Assembly (NCBI GenBank): GCA_013399305.1
Contig: VXAI01000004.1
Location: 1,217,768 to 1,281,767 of the forward strand
Length of the DNA stretch: 64,000 nucleotides
From: Rostratula benghalensis
Taxonomy: Eukaryota > Chordata > Aves > Charadriiformes > Rostratulidae
Reading direction: 5' to 3'
The notes under the pieces were generated by a model. It made no database searches. It had not been told where the DNA came from and saw nothing but the letters and a program-made list of their open reading frames with translations. The position numbers and the translations under genes are program-made. Below are positions 46,701-61,197 of the stretch, piece after piece. Each line of letters starts with the position of its first letter. Position 1 is the first letter of the stretch.

Positions 46701-48673
46701 TCACTGCTGACTGGAGATAAAAACAGCAGATATCCCAAAAGCAACAGCAATGCACTATGAATTAAGTGATCTGAAATGACTGTTTAAGTGTCTTGATGTT
46801 AGTATGTATGTTAATACTTTACAGTCTGTATGGCATGAAATACTTAACTGTTGTACATATTTCTGTTTGGTAGCCCTAGATGTTCCTGAGTCCTCACTCA
46901 AAACTGCCACATGAAACATAAGGGAAGCCGTGTGTACAGTTTGTGGTGCATTTTTGTTTTGTTTCGGTTTCGTTCATCTTGAATTTACATTTTGGTTTCA
47001 GTAGTCTTTTCCAGTGATGTCTCTAGCTCTGCACAGAGCTAACTGGTTCACACTGATGCTGTGACTGCTTTCCCTTAAAGCCTGCCAGTCCGTTGCTCGT
47101 GTTCTCTGCCAGTACGGCAGGGGACAAAAGTGAAATATCCAGTAAACTTTTCGGTCACTAATTTCCAACTTTGAGCACAAGTCAGCTGAAAGTCCTATTG
47201 CTCTTATGCAGGCTGGAAACTAGTCATGGAATGTAGTTACCTTTCACTTTCTGGTTAACTATCTGAATTACATCAGAAATGGAGATTTATAGAGGAAGAG
47301 TACCATTAGAGTAGTTTTTGTCCTAGAGGTATGAGAACAGGTAAGTCTTAACAGGTGGTTTTCCTGTGTCATTTGTTTTTGCACTGTGAAAAATCATTTT
47401 CTTAAATTCTGTCCCGGTGTTCCAAAACGAACAAGTGATCAGAGGCAGTTACTGACTTCCTCATGCTTGCACAATTATGTAGATAAGAAAGCAAACACCA
47501 CTTGCACCAAGCAATTACAAGTCACGTTGGAATAATCTGTGTTATTTTGAAACTGGTTATTTGCACTTCTGAAATACCAAAGTTAGTATATTTTACAGTG
47601 GCTAAACAACATGGAAGTCTGAACTCAAATCTGCATTTTTAATATGTGACTGTTCACTAATTGAGTGGTGTCTTGGTAAGGACTCAAAGTTAATTAGACC
47701 ACCTAGTGGGAAAAAGGCTGCTTTAAATCGAGAAGACTAAAGTTGTAATAAACTATGAGCATTAGAAAAGTCGCTTGTATGTTCAAAATAGGTGAAGGAT
47801 TTTTGGATCAACACACTCACAGCAGCATGACTATTGTATCAGGATACTGTCTAAGAAAAATGTTGGTAGATAGAATAATGAATATGCAGTTCTTCACTAG
47901 AACACTTTGAGACGGTTGTTCAGTTCAGTGTGTGATCTGAAATTTTGTATTGTATACGTGTAGTGCAGAAGCGTGCTGTGATGCACATTGTGTGTCTGTG
48001 TTTTCAAAGAAATTCTGCATTGTAGTTGAGAAGTCTTTCAAAACAAAATGCAGTGTTTTGGAGTATTAAGCTTTACAATCGCTGTCAAATACTTAACCTG
48101 GGTGCTTCACTGGTTATGTAAACTAAAAAAACCCAAAAGGCTGACTTCGAGGAAGGTGGAAATCATACTGTTATCATAAATTAGTTTGAATTTTCTGTTT
48201 AAATCCTACAGATACACACTTTTTCCTTACAAATGTGTGCATTTATGATAGAATGAAGACAGTGTTGTCCAGTTACTGTGCATATTGACACTTACTGGAT
48301 ATTTCTTTGTGTGTGCGTGGAATGGATTTTTAAAGACTTGCAGAAGATTTCAAAAGGCCTATAAGGAACTAAGGAAAATTGTTTAGGCCTATGCACAAAC
48401 TAAATTTTAGTGATTTAATATGTGTTTTAATAATTATGTTAAAAGGTTTTGATGGAAATAAATCTGAGTGGTTGGGGTGGGGTTTTTTTTTTTTTTTTGT
48501 TATTTTGGGTTTTTTTGTTAACATGGGGTGACCAGATGAGGGGATATTTCAAGGAATTCAAGTATGGAAAAGACAGCAAGCCACTTTGATATTCTATACT
48601 TGACAAGACATCTATTTTCTTTCTGAAGATTAGTTTGAAGCAGGGAAGAAATTCAATAAAGCAGTATTGTGTG

Positions 48674-48674
<1 letters not shown>

Positions 48675-48705
<31 letters not shown>
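48675..48705 (+). repeat. Run of 31 T
   Basis: Uninterrupted T run; read on the minus strand it could be the poly(A) tail of a retrotransposed sequence, but nothing recognisable lies next to it. Confidence 0.9.
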
Positions 48706-48706
<1 letters not shown>

Positions 48707-50802
48707 GCTTGGAAGGCAGTGTATAAAGCAGTCATGACCTGTTTAGCAAGAAGTGTTTATAAGCAAGCTCTGGAAAGGCAGCTGTGTGAGACTGTCAGAG
48801 CAGGGTGGTGAAGGGTGTTGCTGAGTTACCTGTAGAAAACTAGGTCTGAGGTGACCCACCTGCTTTATGTGTGACCACTGCTTGACAGTGACTTCCTTAG
48901 TGAGTGTATATTAATTAATTGAATGTAGAATACTGTTTTGGGGTTTCCCAATGGTAGGGATCAGCCAGGTCAGGGACTGGCTGCAACTGGAGAGCATATA
49001 TGGGGGAGCACCATAAAAAAGATATTTTTTTTTTTAAGAGCAAAGCAGAAACATTGTACAAGCTACCTATGAGAAGGCATTTTTCTTAATGTGAGCAAAA
49101 GCAGTAGTCATCTCCAGTTAACCTGCAGTTACTTGCTCCCATTGGTGTTGTCTTTGAGCCTGCATGTCCTCTGGAGTGAAGAGCTTAGTCAATACGCCAA
49201 AACCATCCAGAACTTCCAAATTATGTAGTCTTTGATGGTGTCTTTGGCAGACCACCTTAAGGAATTTTGCTATTGAAAGACAGCATTCATCAGTTGTTGT
49301 TTAAGCTAAGTGTTGCATGGCAGATCACCCAGGTTGGACTACTCGGTGAATACCACTGCTCTTGGGCAGAAGAGCGAGTTTGCTGTTCTTCTCATTGTTT
49401 AATCAGTTGGTTTGTGCTCCAGCAACCTACAGCAAAGGATTTGGTTTCGTAAGTAGTTTGGCAAATTAAGCTTGTATGGTTGTGGAAGAATGCAGTCTTG
49501 TCTCCTTCTTCCACTCCTGGCTGTTTATTTTTGTTGTCTTTTGTGCCTGCAGTACATTTGTGTGGTGCCAGGGTGGACTGAATCAAACTGAAATTAACTC
49601 AACGATAAATATATATACTCTCCAGTTGCAGCCGATCCCTGACCTGCTTGATCCCTACCATTGGGATGGAGAAAGGAAAGGGGGAAGCAGAAGTGCACTG
49701 GACTGATTTGACTTGCTTTAAACTCTTTCTAAACACACTTTCCCTGTCCCTCTGCCAAGTTAGCAGTTTGCAATCATTAGGCTAAACATTTTGTAAACTC
49801 TCTGCATGTGAAATTGCCACAGAGGTTTTTCTAGGCTTCCTTACTAGCTAGAACGCTGCACTTCTCTATAGGTTTGAAGTCCATGTTTTCTAGAAGGCAT
49901 TGAGTGAAAAGATTAAATGGAATTGGTAATGTGCCTTTAAGGTGACAAAAAAAATTTAGTTTTTGATAGGATAAACGATTTCAGGTTAAAAGATGGGGAG
50001 GTTTTAAAGAAGAGATAGCATCAGACACAAACAAGAATGTATTTTAAGTATTTTTAAAGTATTTTTTGATGTATTTTTTTAAGAAGGCAAACATAAGCTT
50101 TGCTTCCCCCATTCCTCTCAAGTTCTTATTCAATACTCGGAAAGAATACTGTTAATTATAATAATACTAGTGTCTTTCCCCCACCAAAGTAGACAAATGG
50201 TTGGTATTACATTTTTTATATACAACTATTTGATTCCTATCCTGTAAAGGTTGCAATCTTCATGTAACTAATATTTACGTTAAGAAATTATGACAATAGG
50301 TATTTTTACCATTGGTTGGAAGAATTAAACAATTGTGCTACCTTTATTCCAAATCAAAACAGTTGGAAACAATATCTTGGGGAGAAATTACATCTCTCCT
50401 CGATAAGGAAATCAAAGTCAAACTTTTGATTCGTTGTATGTTAAGAAAGCCCATATATTTATGGGTAGATTAGTGGGCACCCAGTGACAGGCAGGAGTTA
50501 TGCCAGTTGGAGATGGCAGAGTAAGGTGTACCACACTTTCTGCTTGTTACCAGAAGCTTAATGTAAAAATTTGGATGATGTTTGTTATCTTCCTTTCCAA
50601 GAACGAGGGTTCTTACTGAGCTTTTGTCTGGGATCTTTTCCCTTTTCTCTCTTCCACGATCTTCTAACTTCTTACTGTTCGTTGCTTACACCATTCTTCT
50701 AAGGACAGGGAAATGAGGTTTGACTTCAGCAAAATTCAGAACCAAGTGTATCTGAGGCAAGGTTCAGCTGGTAATAAATAATGTAATAGAGAGTAATTTT
50801 TT

Positions 50803-50816
50803 TGTGTGTGTGTGTG
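50803..50816 (+). repeat. Native (TG)7 run
   Basis: The only dinucleotide run of this length that I saw in the right contig, and in the opposite orientation to the marks. It shows what an ordinary short microsatellite looks like here. Confidence 0.85.
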
Positions 50817-51566
50817 TTTGTTTTTCACGTTCCTTCTGATCTGAAAAAAAGTGTTTCAGTTTGTGGCAGGGCAACCTGATCCACTGTGATAATTTTTTTC
50901 CTTAGAATTTCAGCTGCCCTCTCAACAGCAGATTTCAAGTGCTAAATCTCTTATTTTTACATTTTAAATGGTTGTCTTCATGTTTTCTCAAAGTAGAATT
51001 ATTAAATTTTAAAAAATCTTAAGAATGTAGAATGTATTCTTTTAAGATCACAAAAAATGTTTTGAATTAATTTATAATGGTGGAAGGTAGACTCTCCAAT
51101 ATCCTGTATGTCTGTATTAGTGAAAGAATGTTAGCTTGATCTTTTAGTTAGTGCTGTGATACTTAGGTTAATGTAACTTCTTTTCCTGGGAGACATAGTA
51201 AGGAGCTGAGATGTTTTGGAAATAAGACCATGTTATACCAGCTTTTCAGAATTCAGTAACTTCTGATGGAATATAAGTTTTCAGTTTTTAACTTCTACTG
51301 CTACACTGCTTATTGAAAGACAGATGTTGCTATAATATTAAATCAATGCTACCTCAAATTAAATCACTAAACTTGAAATAAAATATACATACTTCTTAAT
51401 CTTTCTGCTTCCATAAATATAAAAGCATTTCTGAAAGCAAAGCAATAATTTTATAAATTTCTAATTTAATTTCTTTAGAAGGTTTTTGTGCTAGATGTGC
51501 ACCACGGGAGATAGCAAAGTGCTTTAGCATGAACAAGTGTATGCATAAAATCGGAGTGTGTTATCG

Positions 51567-52265
51567 TTCTGGTTTGAGAAAACCCGTAACAATTTGTTGT
51601 TGTTTGGACAATTATTCTATCATGTGATGACCCCTCCCCACCCAGGAAAGGGAAATCGGAGAACACAAGTATGAGGGTTGAACTATAAATAGGTTTAATA
51701 GAATAAGACAAAATAATTAACAATAATACTAAAGAACTAGTATTAATCCTGATACTGATATAAGATAGAAGAATTACACTCAGCCAATTATATCAGTAGG
51801 AGGCTGTGCACTCCCAGCAGTGGACAGCAAATGTCAGACACCATGAGCACAAGGGCTTCAGGAGGAAAGGGAGGCCTCAGGGGTCTGACATGAGAACAAG
51901 GAGTTGTCAGGACCACCACCATTAAGAGAGAGGGAATTATGCAGCGAACTCTTCTAATTTATATTGAATATGACGTTCCTGGTATGAAATAATCTTGTTG
52001 GTCAGTTTGGGTCAAATGCCCAGGCCTTGCTCCACCTCGTCCCTGCACTTGGCAAGGCTTGAAAACACTGAGACCTTTAATCTCACAGGGCCTGGCTGGC
52101 TATAAAGTAAATATTTTCATAAATTCAGATACTTCTAAAAAAGTAAAGTTTTCCCCAGCATTAAAAGAAAAGTTAGTCCTGTGTCTCTCAGCCCAGGATA
52201 AATATGTACCAATACCCTGCTGCCTGGAACAGAGACAAAAATTGAGACAATAATTAAAATGGAAG
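51567..52265. mobile_element. Possible LTR-type retroelement fragment
   Basis: A stretch beginning near GTTCTGGTTTGAGAAAACCC and holding 'acccaggaaagggaaatc', 'gagaacacaagtatgagg' and 'ctcagcccaggata' resembles LTR-region sequence of avian endogenous retroviruses as I remember it. There is no intact reading frame, no paired LTR and no clear ends. It is an old, non-coding fragment at most. Confidence 0.35.
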
Positions 52266-55200
52266 TAATTTCCATTTTGTGAATGCAGATTTATTCTGAG
52301 GTTTTCTTCCACAGCTTCATAATGACAGTCCACGTGCATTTACCCATAGAACATGATTTGGGTAAATGTGCAGTGTTTTCATTGCCTTTATGGAAATGTC
52401 ATGCTTATTTTCCTCTGATACTGGACAACATAAAAGATATTAAAGCTTGGATTCATTCCTTTACTTACAGATTACTAGTGCAGCTTTTAAGTTCCTAAAA
52501 TTCAAGTAGTACAAAGGATGATGTTTCTTAATGATGGGCAGTATTGGGTGTGTGGGCTGGAACCTGCAGTCACACTTGGTATATATTCTACTATTCTTGA
52601 TCCATTTTGGAATTGGGCTGCCAAGGCTGCTGTTGTAACTGTGTTCCTTGGAATAATTTAACATTAAACTGCAGAAAGTATTAGTATGTATATTAGATGT
52701 AGGTCTGCAGTAATTCAGTTTTTCTTTGTTGGTAATTCTTTGGCTGTCAAGCTAATATTCTGATTTCAGTTTACTTGGCCTGATGGTAGCCAAAATGTTT
52801 GTCTTGATAAATTAAACATATTTCACTGTATTAAAATAAATCTCTTATTTCATACATTAACTCTTCTTGGATAGTAGAGAGTATGTATTTGTATATATAC
52901 CTACTGTAGGGTGATTCACCTTTTTAGAGGCAAATAAAGTGAATGAATTGCTTTTGTTACATTGCATATAGTAAGAAAAACTTCTGCTGACAGGGTAATA
53001 ATAGTTTATCAATGATTGAGAGACAGGTGCGTGTCCCCCTATGACAGACTTTTTTTTTTTCACTGTAATGTATGTGGCATCGGTAGCATCTAGATAACAA
53101 CTCGAGAGGTAGTAAAGTTGTTCAGTAAAATTATACTTACTTCATTTTGCATTAAAATAGACAACAATCCGTGCTGATTCTGACTGGAATAACTTGTTGT
53201 GCAATGGCACTTAACATTTGAAATGGTGTAACGAAATCTTAATTATGGTCTGACAATAAATATCAAACGTAGCATCTATTATGTGGAATAAAAATCACTC
53301 ATGGTACTAAAGCTGGCCTGATCAAGTTTCTCTCATTGTGCATATTGTTTTACTTAGTTGGAATTTTCAGGAAGCAAAACAGCTTTTTATGATCTTTATA
53401 GAAACATATTTAGAAAAAAATATAAACCTTTTTTTTTTAAACTAAGATATTATATAATTCAGATGCTTGATTCCAGACATATGCAGATGCTCTTCCAGAG
53501 CTTTGTTGTCTTATTGCTGCAGCTGGATAGCCTCACTACGCTTTCTCAGAATTAAACTTGGGAAGAAAAAAAAAATACACTGCAATACTGGAATGCCGTC
53601 TGGAAATGTGACTACCCATTGTTTACAGGAAGACTCCTCAGTCTTAAAGGAACTGCAGCATCCTTTCTTTTTGTCTAGCAGTTGTTGGTACAAACCACAG
53701 CTTCTGTGCCCACTGACATTCCAGGCAAGTACAGGAACTTGTATCTGGGCACACGTCGGCTGCTTAGAAAGGCCAGCGTGAACTCTTTAGCTGAGTATTC
53801 CACTTCTAGCGGTGGTGATGTACAATGTTTCTGTGAAAGCAACTGTTACAGAGAGCTGATAGTCTGATGGTAGTATTGGAAGATCAGGTTTATCCTTTAA
53901 GCTGTGTATTGCAAAATCTCCCTTCAGTTACCACTTTACACTTAGGGAAAAAAATGTAGATTATAAACATATATCTAATTAGATCTCATTGACATATGTA
54001 GTTGATACTGTAGCCTGCTGATTTGACAGATACAGTGATACTTTATGGATAGGCATTGTGGGAATACTGAGTTGTCTTGGATGCCAAAGGCCTCTTGAGG
54101 TGTCTCTTGTTGAGCTTTTCAGAACAGAAAATGAGGTTTCACGTGGAAAATAACAGTGGAATTGTTAATGTACAGAAGACTATCAAGTAGAACTTGGACA
54201 GGTTTTTTTCTATTTCAGTTTAGTAATTCCAAATGTTACTTTTTGAAAAGAGGCTAAAAAAAAAAAAAAAGAAGGTTTTAGTATAAGAGGCTTAAAGACT
54301 TGTAAGAAAAAAAATGGGTTTTACAGAAGGGCTTGAGCACACTTGAAAGCAGTGAGCAGAGTCTTACACCACCTATGCAACTTCAAAAATTTTACTGTCT
54401 GTTCTTTAATATGTTGAAGAGTTTTGTGGAATCAGAGCAAGGATCGTTCCTTAAATAGCCACTCCCTGGAAATGGCTGCCATTAGTCACAGGCTAAGCCA
54501 GCTGAAGATGTTTTGGAAACAGGTGCAGCAATGAGTAGCCAAAGAAACTGAGGCATTCTGGGTAGTTGAATTGGATAAAAGGTATAAAACAAGTAGTGTA
54601 GGTCTTTTAATTACTTAACCTTTGAAAGGTAACATAGCTGACTACTGTATGCTTGTGTATTGTTCTTATTCCCTATAGTACTACGGTGGCACTTTTACTT
54701 TCTGTGTAGCACACTTCTGAAGTATAAATAATTATGTAGTACTTGACAAATCTCTTAAATTCATCTTCAACTGGTTATTTCTCTTTTGTTAATAACTGTG
54801 TTACTTTTAATGCTTGTGTTGGTGCCCTACAGTTATTTTTTTGATGGAAAACTCTTGAAATGCTTTTCAAATAGGCCTTAGTTCAACAGGAAAAGCTTGC
54901 ATCTCTTCTTTGGATAATTTGGATAATTGCAATATTGATTATATACACTTTTTTCCCCCCAAACCTCCTTTCAAAAAATTAAAGCTTAAATGCTGAACTC
55001 CTACATTTCAGTAGAGAAGAACTCTGGAAGACAAATGTTATTGTGGTGAGGGACAAAAAAGAGACATTACAGATTTACCTGCAACAGCCTTACTACTGAC
55101 TGTGAGGGAATATTTGGTGATGAGTATTCTCAATAAATGTGTTGAGATGGGAGAGGAGTTCCTATGTGTGCATATATTTGTTAGATTTCTCTAAGTTACA

Positions 55201-58200
55201 AATTGTGTTCCTACAAGTTAGAAAACTTGAAAAACTAGCTCATAGAAGAATATTCTTAAAGGGAAGCAGTAGTTTTTATGAGGGTAAAAGGCAAAAGATA
55301 AAAACTGTGGACTTATGATTTCAATCATAACTTTTTTAATTCCTGCAAAACTGTATGGAGTTCCTTATGAGTTTTCAGAAGACATAGTGCTGGTGTTTCT
55401 TCTTATTAATTGGGGAGAGTGGGGTGGGCAGAAAGGCTGTTGGCTTTTCACAACTTGTGAGATGGGGGAGGAGTTACAACTTAGTTAACAGTTTGAAGAA
55501 CTGTCCATCTGCAAGAAAAGGTCACTGTGAAAAAAAATTGTCTATGTTTTCCTGGCAGAGGATTATATTAGTGAAAATTACGTTTATTCAATAGAATGTT
55601 CTGCCACAGCAGGACTCTTTAAATTTAACATCACCCATAGTGGCTCAACTGGCAGTAGATTTGAGGTATGGGTTGCCTTGTGCTATAATTTGGGAAAGGA
55701 GCATTTTGATTTTTGTTGGGATAACTTCAGGTTCACTTACTTGCTGCTTCTCTTGGGAAGTTTACAGCTCAGTGTTATGCAAATATGCAAGTGGTCCACT
55801 TGTTAGAGTACAAAGCTCAGCATGAATTATAATTTACTGTAGTTTTTTTTTTCAGGTAAATTACTCACTGTACTGATTTCTGTGCTGCCCTAGCTCTCCA
55901 GTGTCCCGCTTAGTTAAGGCATCTATCTTCTGGAAGGGTGTAGATACACCATATGGTAACAGTGGCCCAAGAGGTGCTGGTAAAAAAGGACCAGTAGGTT
56001 TAACAGAAAGTAATGGGGGGGTTTTTTTGGGTGGTTTTTTTTTTTTTTTTTTTTCTTCTCAGGTTCCAATAATTGGTTATGTGAATTCTATAGCTGCAGT
56101 CCTAGCTGTTCTACTCTCTGCTCCTCTTGACTGGAAGCTTTCTGTAGCCTTAGCTAAGTGTTCTGTAGTAGTGGTCGACTAACTTAATTTGCATCTGTTT
56201 CAGTGCTGCTTGGATGCTTCTGCACAGTGGAAGTACGCATACAGTCACGCTAATGCTTCACTTCTCTTGAACCTTGCTTGTGTCTGGCTCCAAGCACTGT
56301 CTTCTGAGTGTCTTTAACACAAAGGTTTTCAGCCACTGATCTGCAGGTGCTGTGGGTTCTGGCTTGTTTCTAAGGATATCTGAAGATCTAAATAAGACCA
56401 GCAAGCTTGTTGATGGGCCTGTGCGCTATTCAGGGACCTATAGCTCCATTCGAATTTTGGGGGAAAATCAGTAGATTGAAAAGAACTGTCTAATGCAGCT
56501 GTCCTTTTGTAATTATATTTATTTGCATGTGTATATTCCCCTCTTTCTTTGCACATATAATAGTAGGTACCCTAAATTCCTATTTTTCCCCCATCCTTTT
56601 TTTTTCCCTTTTCTTACTATGAGAAGAGGGTAAAGATTTTTTTTTTTTCACTTTTTTTTCAATTCTTTTGAAAGATGTGATACCCTTTTTATACAGAAAG
56701 ATACTATGTAGTTATATATTTGCATTGTAGTAGGACTTACAGCCTGTTCAGGGATGGTAATGCTGTACTCCAAATGTTATGAAAGGATGCAGGTAAAGAT
56801 GCATGCATAAAAAGCCTGAAGTACTACTGACAGTTTGCATGTGTGTAGTTATTGTATGCTATTTGTATCTTAACTAATGTAATGCTAAATAATTATATGT
56901 TAGGAAGAAGAATCCTTTTCACAGAAAGCTTGGAGAGAAAAATCAATGTTTACTTATTGTAATATGGAAAAAATATGGGAAAGGATAACCTGCAGGACAC
57001 TGAAAAATATTTCTAGAACGTATCATGCTAAATACATTGCAAAGGGACCAGCATAAAGCATAATACTTTTAATATCTACTTGCTAAAATTTATGCTGCAA
57101 AAGTAATAGTGGTCAAGTTGACATGTATTTATATACAACCTCCCTAAACACATATGTATATATTTTAGTATCTAGAAAATATCTCCAGTCCTTTAACAGG
57201 TTCAGATTGTTGGGTAGTTTGCCCTTGAGTTTAATTCCAGTTTTATATTTCTGATATATTAGCTGTTTCCATTGCATAATTGTGGCATAGGCAATTCCAG
57301 GAAAGCCAAATATAAGAGTTAACTATTTTTAAGCTAAAATATTGCACTCTTAGTGTATTAGTTGTTCTACCCAAATGTGATGTGTTTTGTTAGTGTAACA
57401 TTTCCCCCTGGAGACTAAAGAATAGCAGGTTACTGACTAGGAATTAAAAGGTAGTTTAGACCAGGAGTGAAAATCTGCCAAAATGTTCCAAATAAGGATC
57501 CACTTACACTAAAACCTAAGGAAAAGTCTATGGATTAGTGTATGCATGTAGTTGAATTCAAAGATTGTCCAAAACCCAAAACAAATGAACAATGTTTGAT
57601 TTTTTGGCTGGTTTGCAAAATAAGAATCTCAAAAAGTTATTGCTGGCACTGAGCTAGAAAGGAAGAAAGACTGTTGGTCTGTGTATGCTAAATCTGCTGA
57701 AGCCAGTGGAGAAATTTGAGGACAGTCCTGCAGAGCAAGTCACTGGAAAGCAAAGGAGAGCCTGTTTGACTGTTCTTAAGTGAATATTCAGGTTCTGTTA
57801 CTTGTGTTTGGATCTTAGTGAATCTGAGATGAAAACAACCTGTTTGGTAAAGTGAGAGAAAAGGAAAAGGCAAGTTGGTGGGGAGAATAGGACTTTTTTT
57901 TTTCTGTAGATAAAATACCTTTGTGCTATATGCTTTTTATTTAATATAGATGACTGTATTTTGACCTAGTTTGAATTTTGCAGAAGAAACTAGATTCCAG
58001 AGGTGTAATTGAGTGAAATTATCTTTGTATAGCTATATTCCTTGAACTGTAGTGTGTCTTTGTGTGTGCTGTGTCAAATGGCACTGGTGGGCTACCCAGG
58101 CTAAATCCACACAAGACCATGAGACTATCGAAAGAATATGTTTTATCATATTTTGATCCCTTTGCTATTAATAGGGATGCAAGTGTTACATGTCAGGTTT

Positions 58201-61180
58201 TCTGGATCCAATGTGTTTTAGTGTCTGGCACTGCTGTTAAACTCAATGGAGTTAAGGTTTATCCTTCCTCGTGCAAGGCAGGGACTTACTCTGAGGAATC
58301 TTGCTTGTCCAGCTGTGTGGTGCTGGAGAGTTTTCTTGTTCTGCTGTAGATCTCTGCTCCTCAGAGGCCTTCTAAAGGTTGTTTCAACACAGGGCCATTT
58401 CTTCATGTAAGTTCTCTGTAATCCAGTCATGAAATGTCATACTTTCCAGAATGCCAAACCCAACAAACTGATATTTTTGACAGGACTCACCCCATTTATA
58501 AATCGAATTAGGCCAAGTTTCTATTTTGTGGGAAATTGTGAAATTTTTTAAATTAATCTTGAAATTGATTCTCAGTTTAAGATTGGACTTCTTATTTTAC
58601 AAAATGATTAATAAAAAAAAAATCCACCTATTTTGGTTGGTTCTGTAATACAGTGGTAATGGTGCTTTGCTATTTTCCTATAAAACTTAACACTTAGTCT
58701 ATTCTGACAGTATGCTGAGTTGAATCAATATTTTTTCATCTGAAAAAAATGTTTCAGTGGAAAAGCTAATACCTGCTTTGTTTGCAAATAGTGTGCAGTG
58801 GATATAAAACTTAACATAAAATGTTTTTTTGAGTGCTATCCAAGTAGATTAGACTTTGAATAAAAACTTGCATTTGACCTTGCATATACTCCAGTACTGT
58901 AGTGCTTTCAGCCAGTTTAAATGCACTTCAGGGATTTAGTGGAGATGTTGGACTGAGAGCTGTTTGTTGGATGCCTAGATCTCTGACTTGCATTCAGGGA
59001 TGAAACTCAGTTTAGAGGATCATTTGAAGAAGAGAGTTAGCTTGATTATCTAGTTATTTAAAAAAAAATAATTAAAAATCAAGCAGTATGTTAAATGTCA
59101 TCTTCCCCATCAGGTACAGGCTTCATGCATTTAATTTGTAGAATTTGGAAAAAAAAAGAAGTAAGAAATCTACAGAGTGCAATGAAAAGGTAAATTTAGG
59201 AAATGCTATCACAGTCCTACATGGAATGGTAGGGAAGAGGCATATTTTCTGTTTTTTGAAATTTCTGTATTTTTTTCAAGAGCCTTACAAATTGTAAACA
59301 ATGATTATGGAGTGCTGCTTCATATTGTAGTTTGAGGCAGACTGCCACTTTACCCATTGATTTCTCCTCTTCTACTTTGTTAACTCTGATGTTTGATTTT
59401 ACAGTGAAATGATTCAACTCAGTAAAGTGGAAGCAAAAGTAACAGAAATAGCTATTTGGTGAACTGGTGAGTGGAATCACTTTAGCCTTTAATCAAAGGC
59501 ATACCAGAACTGATGCAAAAGGGAGGATGGACAGGGAGAGGCATCATTCATATAGATTTGAGTTTGGAAGGCCAAGGTCCTCTGCTTTTACACTTGTGAG
59601 TTGTTACTTCAGCTCACTAAAAGACACCTTAAAGAGTGCACCATCTCTTTAACTCTTGGTGGTGATCCTGTAGCCACTGTGTCTACCCACCAGGTTCAGA
59701 AATGGAGTAGTTGGCAGTAGGTAGTGTCTGTCACCAGCTTTGATTGTTTAAACCCATTTAATTTATTTACTTCTGATGGTTACTTTTGTTGTTGTTGTTG
59801 TTTTCTGCAGGTAGACAGATCCTAGGATATTTACCCTAGTATTCCTGTATCAGCTTAACCCTTTTTACTAGACTAGTTTACTAACTTTGCACAATGATTC
59901 AAACTGCATCCTGATGATCATTGAAAGTTACAAGGAAAAAAAAAAAAAAAGTAAATGAAAGTGACTTGCATTCAGAACAGTTTTGTTTGGTTAGATTTCT
60001 AACATAAAGAAGTTAGAAACTTATTTTTGCATCAATTAGGTCTTAAAACACGTAAGTTTTTAGAAGTTTTCTGACGGTTCTGTCACATTCAGAGCTGTTG
60101 GTGATAGCTTCTTGCTATTTATTTTGTCAGCTCATGCAATTCTACTCAAGACAAATTCATATTTTGACTCTTACATAGATGGTTGTGTATTTTAGGTTGC
60201 AAATACAGCAAAAACATTGTACTACTAATTTCTCACTTAAAATCAGATGCCTTTTTTCTTTAAATAACTCCCATTTTTCTTCTTCCCCTCCTGAAATTTA
60301 ACTAAAGGGCTTATTCCATCTGCTCCTTTGAACAGATAAAGTGTTATGAATATTGCCATTTCAGAAATCTAATAAGCAATTGTATTAACTGCAAGTTATG
60401 TTACCAGGTTTTTTGTAAGTACTAAGAAAAATGCATTATGAAATCCTAATCCATTATTATGGGATGCCTTTGAGGCTAAAAAAACCCACAGCTGTAATAG
60501 CCACAAGATTGCAGGATTTTGGAGCAATGAATATAAGGACAAGGCAGCCAGCTTTGGCCTAGATAATTTGTTGAAGAGGAAGTGGGGACTGACTGCAGGA
60601 GTTGAGCTTTTAAAACTAAAGAAGTGAACAGATTGTTGCTGAGCGGAGTTGTGTACAGTGTATTTTTAAAATTAGTATTATGAAAAGTAAGTTGAGCTCT
60701 AACCAGAGATGAAACCATGTGCATACTTCCTGTCTGTCTGAGACATCACACAAGTGCCTGGGGGTGGAAGAATGAGTTTTAACACACACCAGAAGCACAT
60801 ATCAGAAGTGGTAAAGCTGGTATTTCTTTTGCTGGAGAAGGCTAGAGTGGTTTTCTTGATCACTTCAATTAGCTGGTTAGTACATGGGGTAATTCACAGA
60901 ATCTTGAACAGCACAGATAACTCTTCAGAAGTCTTTCCTGTTCCGTAGCTGCCTTTATCACAGTATTCTGTTTTGATTGTGTGAGTCCCTCGTTAATACA
61001 GAGTTTGAGTGTGAATACCTGTAGCCAGATTAGGCATCCGAACTAATCCTTAGAATTTTGCTTCATCATTCCTTTGTGTATTTAGTAAAACTGTTGATTT
61101 AAAGCCTCAAAGAGATTGGATACTTATTTCATCCCTTATGATCTCTTCAAGTAAGTAGTTACACATAATATTAAGATATT

Positions 61181-61197
61181 AAAAAAAAAAAAAAAAA
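61181..61197 (+). repeat. A-rich run
   Basis: 17 A followed by CAAAACAAAAAAAACCC; a simple A-rich repeat or a decayed poly(A) tail. No element is recognised upstream. Confidence 0.8.

Noticed and set aside
50803..50816. (TG)7 run as a possible mark in the right contig
   Set aside because: Opposite orientation, single, and isolated in a contig with no other tract; an ordinary microsatellite.
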